From Paenibacillus sp. FSL M7-0420 (GTDB lineage Bacteria > Bacillota > Bacilli > Paenibacillales > Paenibacillaceae), in the NCBI RefSeq assembly GCF_038002345.1, contig NZ_JBBOCJ010000001.1, positions 7,006,001 to 7,070,000 on the forward strand: a stretch of DNA of 64,000 bases. Direction: 5' to 3'. How positions within the stretch are numbered: the first letter of the stretch is position 1; each line of letters opens with the position of its first letter. The notes beneath the pieces are model-generated. The model was not told where the DNA came from, made no database searches, and worked only from the letters and a program-made list of their open reading frames with translations. Both the position numbers and the translations under genes were made by a program. Positions 58,611 to 64,000 of the stretch are shown here, in pieces.

Positions 58611-58681
58611 TGTGGTCGGTTTTTCGACCACATCTGGCCCGCGCGCCTTCGGCGTACCTAGTGTGGGCGGTTTTTCGACCA
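58611..58681. repeat. 51-bp repeat with GGTCGGTTTTTCGACC core
   Basis: TGTGGTCGGTTTTTCGACCA at 58611-58630 and TGTGGGCGGTTTTTCGACCA at 58662-58681 are 51 bp apart. Each folds as a hairpin (GGTCG with CGACC). The spacer contains the sequence CGCGCCTTCGGCG, and the bases just before the first core (GCGTGACCA) resemble those before the second (GCGTACCTA), so a diverged earlier unit is likely. Confidence 0.8.
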
Positions 58682-58683
58682 AA

Positions 58684-58726
58684 AAAGCCGAAGCCCGTCA
58701 GTCTTTTGCTGACAGGCTTCGGCTTT
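58684..58726 (-). terminator. Strong terminator of the second DinB gene
   Basis: AAAGCCGAAGCC (58684-58695) pairs fully with GGCTTCGGCTTT (58715-58726) plus an inner GTCAG/CTGAC stem; on the minus strand it ends in a T run. The 51-bp repeat adjoins it. Confidence 0.92.
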
Positions 58727-58749
58727 CCTTCGCTCATTGCGGCTTAACT

Positions 58750-59298
58750 CTATTGTACTCGTGCCGCTATTGCATCCTTCAACCGGTCCAGCTGCAGCAA
58801 GTGGTGGCGGTAGTGCATCTCGATCAGCAGATACCATTCTGCTGCAGTCAAGGGGCCGAACCGGGGATGAGGGACAGTGCTGTGCTCAGGTGCCTGCGCA
58901 AGCTTCGGCAGGGTCTCCCGCATCCGTTCAACCACCGTGTTCAGGCCCTGGATCAACTGCTCCTTGCTCTCCGGCTGCACCGGCGTATACTGCGGTGACG
59001 GCGGAACATGAACACGTACAGGCGGGAAGCTGCCCCCGGCAAAAATCGCTTTACCCTCCGGGGTCATCTCTGCTTCATTCCCCGCCGCTTCCCCGTTCCC
59101 GGCCAGACACTGATCGATATTACGGAGCTGCATGTACAGCGCCGATTGTATCAAATGCTGGACCATCTGCCCGAGCGACCACTCTCCCTCACCAGGCTGC
59201 CGCAGCAGTTGCTCCATACTGAAGGTATCTAATTCCATAAGATAGTGATTCGCAGTCTTCTCAAAATGCTCTAAAGCTTCTATAAGATTCTTATTCAT
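58750..59298 (-). CDS. DinB family protein (second)
   Basis: A 182-residue DinB/YfiT-type four-helix protein. The metal-binding His48 (MVQHLIQS) and His162, His165/166 (MHYRHHLLQL) are in the usual places. It is longer than the first DinB protein of the window because of a loop (about 63-115) rich in Pro and Gly. A bacillithiol-dependent transferase role is possible from family, not shown. AAAGGAGCTGCC precedes the ATG. It ends in a strong terminator. Confidence 0.88.
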   Translation of the reverse strand: MNKNLIEALEHFEKTANHYLMELDTFSMEQLLRQPGEGEWSLGQMVQHLIQSALYMQLRNIDQCLAGNGEAAGNEAEMTPEGKAIFAGGSFPPVRVHVPPSPQYTPVQPESKEQLIQGLNTVVERMRETLPKLAQAPEHSTVPHPRFGPLTAAEWYLLIEMHYRHHLLQLDRLKDAIAARVQ

Positions 59299-59367
59299 AA
59301 TATTCAGGCAGCTCCTTTATTCCTCGGTCTGCCCTGAATATACACAACCGCTCCTGACAACGTTATG

Positions 59368-60315
59368 TCAGTAGCGTTCCAGCATTCTCGCCGCTTCGGC
59401 CCGCACAAGCTTCCGCAAGGCTTCCGGCTCCAGGACAACCGCCCCCGATCCCCAGCCAAGCACCCATTGCAGCAGGTCCTCGGGCTGGCGCACGCGGAAG
59501 GTCATAAGCCTGCCGTCTGCCCGGTCCTCCACTTCCTCCAGATAAAAGTTCCCGGATTCAGCCGCCTTGCCCGCTATCTCCGGCTGAACCAAAATGCACA
59601 CGCGTACATGGCGGTCATCCTCCGGCTGGTACTCGTGCAGATCGAAATCCGCAGGTGCTTCGAACCGGTCATCCAGAATGGTAAGCCCGCTCATTCTGGA
59701 TAAGCGGAAATGACGGATCTCCTGCCGCAGCCCGCACCAGGCAACCAGGGTCCATGCGCCTCTGTTCAGGACAAGTCCATACGGCGAGGCGGTTCGGACA
59801 CTGCGGTGACTTCCGTCAGCTTCCTGTCTCCCCTTTATATACCCGAAGCTGATCTTCCGCTGCTCCAGAATCGCGCGTCGGATCTGCTCCATGTACTCCT
59901 TCTCCTGTCCTTGCAGCCTATCTTTACGGGTACTCAGCAGCCGGATGCTCTGGCGGATGCGGGCGGCATTCTCCTTGACACCCTCCGGCAGAACCGCTTC
60001 AATCTTCCGGCCTGCTGCGGAGGCCTGGTGACCATACTGAGTGTCGAACCGCTGCTCCACGAAATCCGTTCCGATCAGCAGGGTCACAGCCTCCTCAGCC
60101 GTGAAGCTGACCGGGGGCAGGAAATACCCTTTTACCAGTGAATATCCCTGACCCGTAGCTCCTACCACTGGCACTCCGGCTTCACTAAGCGCCTGGATAT
60201 CGCGGTAGATGGTTCTTACACTCGTCTCGAAGACGGACGCCAGATCCTCTGCCCGTACGACCCCTTTGCGCTGCAGCTCCAGTACGATGGCTAACATGCG
60301 GTCTGTCTTGTTCAT
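59368..60315 (-). CDS. YafY-type HTH-WYL transcriptional regulator
   Basis: A 315-residue regulator with a DeoR-like HTH_11 domain (residues 3-60: MLAIVLELQRKGVVRAEDLA, then VRTIYRDIQALSEAGVPV) and a WYL domain (about 140-230, ISFGYIKGRQ, RTASPYGLVLNRGAWTLVAWC), which can bind nucleic acid or nucleotide second messengers. The WCX C-terminal domain follows (EDLLQWVLGWGSGAVVLEP). It lies 35 bp before the stop codon of the CycA-type permease, on the same strand, but a leader-controlled transcript ends nearer. Target genes unknown. AGAGGGTGC precedes the ATG at about 10-12 nt. Confidence 0.9.
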   Translation of the reverse strand: MNKTDRMLAIVLELQRKGVVRAEDLASVFETSVRTIYRDIQALSEAGVPVVGATGQGYSLVKGYFLPPVSFTAEEAVTLLIGTDFVEQRFDTQYGHQASAAGRKIEAVLPEGVKENAARIRQSIRLLSTRKDRLQGQEKEYMEQIRRAILEQRKISFGYIKGRQEADGSHRSVRTASPYGLVLNRGAWTLVAWCGLRQEIRHFRLSRMSGLTILDDRFEAPADFDLHEYQPEDDRHVRVCILVQPEIAGKAAESGNFYLEEVEDRADGRLMTFRVRQPEDLLQWVLGWGSGAVVLEPEALRKLVRAEAARMLERY

Positions 60316-60349
60316 GCGGCGGCTGCACCCTCTTCATCCTGAAATCAGT

Positions 60350-61726
60350 TTATGTATTGATTATACTGATTTCCTGTTCACTTTTCTCCTTACGGCTTCG
60401 AATGGAATACAGAACGAACAGCAGGATGAACCAGAGCGGGGTGAACAGCAGCGCTGGACGGGTCTCATCGGCAAAGAGCATGATGATCAGAATGGTGGCG
60501 AACAGCGCCAGGACAGCATAGTTAATTACCGGGGTGAACGGCGCTTTAAATTTGGAAGTGGCATGTAAGTCCGGGCGGTTCCTTTTATACTTGATATGGC
60601 AGACCAGCACAACGCCCCAGACCCAGATGAAGCAAATGGCGCTGATCGTAGTCACGATGCCGAAGGCCTGACCCGGAATAAGCTTGCTGAGCAGTGCCCC
60701 GGCAGAGATCACTATAGTAGAAATGAATAGGGAATTCGCAGGTACATGATTCCGGTTCAGCTTGCCGAGCTGAGGGGAGGCCTGATTCCGTCTGCTCAGA
60801 TTGTAGAGAATCCGGCTGGTCGAGAACATCCCGCTGTTGCAGGCGGAGGCCGCCGAGGTTAAGACAACGAAATTGATAATGCCCGCAGCGACGGGAATGC
60901 CGACCAGACTGAAGGTGCGCACGAACGGACTTTCAGACGCGCTAAGCTGGGTCCAGGGATTAATGCACAGCAGCACGAAGAGCGCGCCGACATAGAAGAA
61001 GAGAATCCGCAGCGGAATTTTGTTGATCGCGGACGGGATGTTTTTCTCAGGATTAGCCGTCTCCGCTGCCGATACCCCCACCAGCTCCACGCCGACATAG
61101 GCGAATACCACCATCTGGAAGGAGAACAGGAAGCCCTTCACTCCGTTCGGGAACACGCCCCCGTGCTCCCAGAGATTGCGGACTGACACTGAGCCAGCAT
61201 CCGTCTTGAACTGGGTCACCAGCAGGACAATCCCCAGGCCGATCAGAGCCAGAATCGTAACCACCTTGATCAGAGCAAACCAGAATTCGAGTTCGCCGAA
61301 GCTTTTGACCGTGAGCAGATTGAGCCCGAGCAGAATGATCAGGCAGATCACGGCCGGCACCCACTGCGGAATATCGAACCAGTACTGCACATAGACACCC
61401 ACCGCAATCACATCGGCCATCGCCGTCATAATCCAGCAGAACCAGTAGGTCCAGCCTGTAATGAAGGCCGCGCGCGGCCCCAAGTAATCCTCAGCAATAT
61501 CTGTAAAAGACTGATACCCCGCCTTCGAGAGCAGCAGCTCCCCCAGCGCCCGCATCACAAAAAACACGGCAATCCCCACGATCAGATACGTGAGCATAAT
61601 GGAAGGCCCGGCCTGCTGAATCGCCTTGCCTGAGCCCAGGAATAATCCTGTGCCGATCGTACCTCCGATGGCGATTAGCTGAACATGCCGGTTCGCAAGC
61701 TCTCTTTTTAATTCTGTCTGTGCCAT
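60350..61726 (-). CDS. cycA: Amino acid permease of the CycA (glycine/D-Ala/D-Ser) type
   Basis: A 458-residue APC-superfamily permease with 12 membrane helices. The start (LKRELANRHVQLIAIGGTIGTGLFLGSG near 6-33) and the first loop match the E. coli CycA, which takes up glycine, D-alanine and D-serine. The substrate is supported by the leader: a glycine riboswitch and a terminator precede the gene. ATG 61726 follows AAGGGGG; a frame that opens at 61792 lies inside the terminator and is not used. Import or disposal of glycine cannot be told from sequence. Confidence 0.85.
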   Translation of the reverse strand: MAQTELKRELANRHVQLIAIGGTIGTGLFLGSGKAIQQAGPSIMLTYLIVGIAVFFVMRALGELLLSKAGYQSFTDIAEDYLGPRAAFITGWTYWFCWIMTAMADVIAVGVYVQYWFDIPQWVPAVICLIILLGLNLLTVKSFGELEFWFALIKVVTILALIGLGIVLLVTQFKTDAGSVSVRNLWEHGGVFPNGVKGFLFSFQMVVFAYVGVELVGVSAAETANPEKNIPSAINKIPLRILFFYVGALFVLLCINPWTQLSASESPFVRTFSLVGIPVAAGIINFVVLTSAASACNSGMFSTSRILYNLSRRNQASPQLGKLNRNHVPANSLFISTIVISAGALLSKLIPGQAFGIVTTISAICFIWVWGVVLVCHIKYKRNRPDLHATSKFKAPFTPVINYAVLALFATILIIMLFADETRPALLFTPLWFILLFVLYSIRSRKEKSEQEISIINT

Positions 61727-61767
61727 ACCTGTTTCCCCCTTAATGAATTCAACGCTGTAAATAACGC

Positions 61768-61797
61768 AAAAAGGAGACTGGATGTCATCCAATCTCC
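61768..61797 (-). terminator. Riboswitch-controlled intrinsic terminator
   Basis: On the minus strand GGAGA-TGGAT (left) and ATCCA-TCTCC (right) form a stem of about 11 bp, followed by TTTTTGC. It lies between the glycine aptamer and the permease start, the place of the expression platform. Confidence 0.9.
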
Positions 61798-61820
61798 CGG
61801 TTCATAAAAAGTTCCAAATA

Positions 61821-61938
61821 AGCTTCTGCAGCAGCGGCTAATCCGCACGGCAAAACACAAATCCGGTACTCTTCTGTCCTTTTGCCTGAGATTGTGAACC
61901 CTTCGGCGCTGCGGTTCCCCGCAGTCTCTCCAGAAGCT
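61821..61938 (-). promoter_or_regulatory. Glycine riboswitch (single aptamer)
   Basis: The minus strand has the glycine aptamer core: GGAGAGACT, a P2-like GCGG/CCGC hairpin, the conserved GCCGAAGGG, then TCTCAGGCAAAAGGACAG. Sequences AGCTTCTG (61931-61938 side) and CAGAAGCT (61821-61828 side) flank it and pair over 8 bp. Only one full aptamer is seen, so it is a singlet rather than the usual tandem. The terminator and a CycA-type permease lie downstream. Confidence 0.93.
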
Positions 61939-62021
61939 GCTCCAGCTATAGTGTGATCCATAGCCTTCATAGCTTGCGAATATTTAATTATTTGAAGCTG
62001 ACTTCATGTAAATATTTTTCA

Positions 62022-62050
62022 ATTCTATGCACAGTCCAGACTTCTGTCAA
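62022..62050 (-). promoter_or_regulatory. SigA-type promoter of the riboswitch transcript
   Basis: On the minus strand TTGACA (62045-62050), a 17-bp spacer and TAGAAT (62022-62027). A start near 62014 would give a leader of about 290 nt before the permease ATG. Confidence 0.85.
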
Positions 62051-62106
62051 TATCATTTGTTACTCTCTTGGTCATCGCCGGGTGTCCTGCACTGCTTCAT
62101 TGCATG

Positions 62107-63066
62107 TTATTTAACCGTAATTTTGGTTTCCAGGTCTTTATAATAAGTTTTAGCCCACTGACCCTGCTTGTCTTTGAACATCTTCCCGCTGGCATCTTTG
62201 GAATACGTAAAAGGCTTAACGCTAATGGACTTCGGAACGGCTGGGAATGCACTATAGTTCTGTTCCTCGGAACCGCTTGTCCGGACTTTCTCAAACGGCT
62301 TGCCCCATGGCGAAATCACATTTCCTTTCTCGTCCACAAGGTCATATAACATTCTTTCCGGGTTGTTCACCTTGGACTTGGCCGCTGCCGGAACTTCCCC
62401 CTTAAAGGTCACCTGCAGAGACATCGTTAACGCGGTCATCTCGAAGGAATTCACCGTATAATTGAATTTGTTGTTCTTCTTGGAGACGCCCGGCTTCAGG
62501 CTTAACAGGGTTCCCAGCTTGTTTACTTGAACTTTAAAAATAAACGGCTCCTTCACCCCGTTGGCGTATGCCTTCAGCGTCAGGTCGAATTTGTCCGGGA
62601 TTTGCTGCTTCATGGCTCCCTTACTCAAATAGATCAAGGCTGTGTCCGTATCTTCCAAATTGGGAATGATGGAAGTATCAAACAGCAGCTTTTTCCCATT
62701 GATTAACACGTCCATATTCCTGGTCTGGTCCATGAAAGAACCGTTCTTGTCCACCGTCCCTCCCTCCTGCCGGATGCCTGCGATAAGTTGATTACTGTCA
62801 TAGATCAGATCGGTTAGTGTCAGGGTTACCCCCTCCTGGGTCACGGCCTGATTCGGAGCAGCAGCAAGCCCTTTCTGGAAAACAGCCTTCAGAGTGGCGT
62901 TGTCGCTGGCCGCGAACGCGCTGTCAGCCTTAGCATCCTTGTTGACATTGGCTGCCGCCGCTACGGGTACAGTGAATCCCCCGCCGACAACTGCCCCTCC
63001 GAGTACAGCAGTTACTGCTGTTGCTATCATTGCTTTCTTCATCGTATTTAAGCTGATCGTGTACAT
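62107..63066 (-). CDS. Secreted DUF4179/DUF5643-like protein
   Basis: A 319-residue exported protein with a signal peptide of about 36 residues (MKKAMIATAVTAVLGGAVVGGG preceded by MYTISLNT; split). The body is two beta-rich domains: residues about 55-190 (GVTLTLTDLIYDSNQLIAGI is the DUF4179 type) and 200-319 (KVQVNKLGTLLSLKPG and MTALTMSLQVTFKGEVPA, like DUF5643). In Firmicutes these domains form the outside part of anti-sigma-like proteins; here no cytoplasmic anti-sigma domain is present and no sigma gene is adjacent. ATG 63066 follows AAAGGAGAG; a longer frame has no site. Confidence 0.75.
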   Translation of the reverse strand: MYTISLNTMKKAMIATAVTAVLGGAVVGGGFTVPVAAAANVNKDAKADSAFAASDNATLKAVFQKGLAAAPNQAVTQEGVTLTLTDLIYDSNQLIAGIRQEGGTVDKNGSFMDQTRNMDVLINGKKLLFDTSIIPNLEDTDTALIYLSKGAMKQQIPDKFDLTLKAYANGVKEPFIFKVQVNKLGTLLSLKPGVSKKNNKFNYTVNSFEMTALTMSLQVTFKGEVPAAAKSKVNNPERMLYDLVDEKGNVISPWGKPFEKVRTSGSEEQNYSAFPAVPKSISVKPFTYSKDASGKMFKDKQGQWAKTYYKDLETKITVK

Positions 63067-63262
63067 AGTTTCTCTCCTTTGCTTATTAAGAATATACAGG
63101 TATAACGTTCCCCTGCTGCTATTTTGTGACAGGAGCGCAGAATAACCTCCTACCTGCACAAAGTCATTTTTGAATAAACAGGGTCATTTGCAAGAAAGAA
63201 TTCGGTTCATCCGCTCTACTATAATAAGTTCATCCAGAACAAGTAGAGTGAGGTTAGAACTT

Positions 63263-64000
63263 ATGGCAAATCCCGTACCACAAGCTATGAACACCAAGTT
63301 AGCGACACCGCCCCAGGGCCGTTTCGGCCGTCTGCTGCACAATATCGTGCGATACCGGGTGCTGCTGCTGATGCTGCTGCCCACATCGATTATCTTTTTC
63401 ATCAACTGCTATATTCCGATGTTCGGATTATTCATTGCCTTCAAGAACATCAACTACGTGGACGGCATTATGGGCAGTCCCTGGGCCGGGCTCGACAACT
63501 TCCGGTTCCTGTTCGCCACCTCTGACGCCCTGCGCGTAACCATCAACACCGTGGGGTACAATGTGGTCTTCATTATCTCAGGCCTCATTCTCTCCGTCTC
63601 GCTGGCGATTGCGATCAATGAGGTGCGAAACAAGCTGGCTTCGAAGTTCTTCCAGACCGTCATGATTATGCCGAACTTCCTGTCCATGGTCGTGGTCAGC
63701 TTCATCGTCTATGCCTTCCTGCACCCGGAGTACGGCTTCCTGGTCAAGCATATTCTGCCAATGTTCGGCTACTCCTCAGTGAATGCCTATATGCATCCTA
63801 ACGCATGGCCTTACATTCTGTGGATCACCAAAATGTGGCACTCCATCGGGATCGGCAGCGTCATCTACCTTGCAGCCATCACCGGCATCAGTGAAGAGCT
63901 GTACGAAGCTGCGGTGATGGACGGCGCCAGCAAATGGCAGCAGATCACCAAGATTACCCTGCCGCTGCTCACGCCGATCATGGTCATTCTCACGATTCTT
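63263..64000 (+). CDS. Carbohydrate ABC permease, LplB type (3' end outside window)
   Basis: The first 246 codons of a binding-protein-dependent permease, open to the window end. After a Pro/Gln-rich N terminus come MLLPTSIIFFINCYIPMFGLFIAF near 37-60 (split) and further hydrophobic helices, with the EAA cytoplasmic loop EELYEAAVMDGASKWQQI at about 212-229, which contacts the ATPase. The protein is of the LplB/YtcP class that takes up polysaccharide-derived oligosaccharides with an extracellular lipoprotein. The full protein should be about 310-320 residues. ATG 63263 follows GTGAGGT at about 9 nt. Its partners are probably just beyond the window. Confidence 0.92.
   Translation, partial: MANPVPQAMNTKLATPPQGRFGRLLHNIVRYRVLLLMLLPTSIIFFINCYIPMFGLFIAFKNINYVDGIMGSPWAGLDNFRFLFATSDALRVTINTVGYNVVFIISGLILSVSLAIAINEVRNKLASKFFQTVMIMPNFLSMVVVSFIVYAFLHPEYGFLVKHILPMFGYSSVNAYMHPNAWPYILWITKMWHSIGIGSVIYLAAITGISEELYEAAVMDGASKWQQITKITLPLLTPIMVILTIL

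Noticed and set aside
61785..61970. 61-codon frame over the riboswitch leader
   Set aside because: It covers the aptamer and part of the terminator, which are explained by RNA structure.
1..64000. tRNA or rRNA genes
   Set aside because: No tRNA cloverleaf with a GTTCRANNC arm or rRNA-like sequence was noticed; a tRNAscan run would settle it.

Overview
The window looks like a chromosomal segment of a Paenibacillus. It is a spore former (an alpha/beta small acid-soluble spore protein and a KinB-like sporulation-type kinase) with Gram-positive ribosome binding sites (AAGGAGG), HprK, many secreted proteins carrying the copper-amine-oxidase-N 'stalk' domain, and mostly moderately GC-rich coding DNA broken by AT-rich intergenic islands. 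No rRNA, tRNA, CRISPR array, complete insertion sequence or prophage was recognised. Genus is inferred from gene content and style, not from a search.

1-4.3 kb: a short UvrC-like GIY-YIG protein, then an AT-rich island with YvrJ divergent from an overlapping gene pair that looks like the split sigma factor SigO/RsoA, a stalk-domain secreted protein and an unrecognised beta-rich protein. 4.6-8.7 kb: a complete Fur-boxed siderophore uptake operon (binding lipoprotein, two permeases, ATPase). 9-13.3 kb: a degenerate 51-bp repeat array, a two-repeat His-rich stalk protein, and a quinone/electrophile stress group (QorB-like, KefF-like, MarR). 13.4-20.4 kb: NlpC/P60 endopeptidase, YjdM, SrpA-type catalase, lipid kinase, phosphotransferase, DinB, permuted papain-fold protein, CdsA-like protein.

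20.5-26.3 kb: a beta-helix lipoprotein, a DUF4956 membrane protein and a VTC polyphosphate-polymerase-like protein, divergent from an OmpR-type two-component system with four helically phased TTAA elements between them. 26.3-36.6 kb: YVTN propeller, Vat-type acetyltransferase, NodB deacetylase, GH5-CBM3 cellulase, TetR/old yellow enzyme, TetR/nucleotidyltransferase and a short-chain dehydrogenase. 36.9-43.7 kb: TPR protein facing an XRE regulator, a broken XRE gene, a second stalk protein, a TPR-SUKH-Imm51 fusion, an SRPBCC protein and an ECF sigma/RskA pair.

43.7-64 kb: a stand-alone IF-3 paralogue, a second 51-bp repeat array, ABC exporter, TPR protein, KinB-like kinase, AIM24, a HAD-GNAT-GNAT fusion, SASP, HprK, a 7TM-GGDEF cyclase, an SLH-like repeat protein, a soluble chemotaxis-type protein, a third 51-bp repeat, a YafY regulator, a CycA-type permease behind a single glycine riboswitch with a visible terminator, a DUF4179/5643-like secreted protein, and the start of an LplB-type sugar ABC permease cut by the window end.

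The most interesting signals are the three unrelated-looking intergenic arrays that share a 51-bp period, the divergent SigO/RsoA-YvrJ locus with a shared promoter element and no oxalate decarboxylase, the VTC/DUF4956/beta-helix module with its private two-component system, the His/Glu-conserved helical repeats beside the siderophore operon, and the TPR-SUKH-Imm51 fusion with a TPR-only paralogue.
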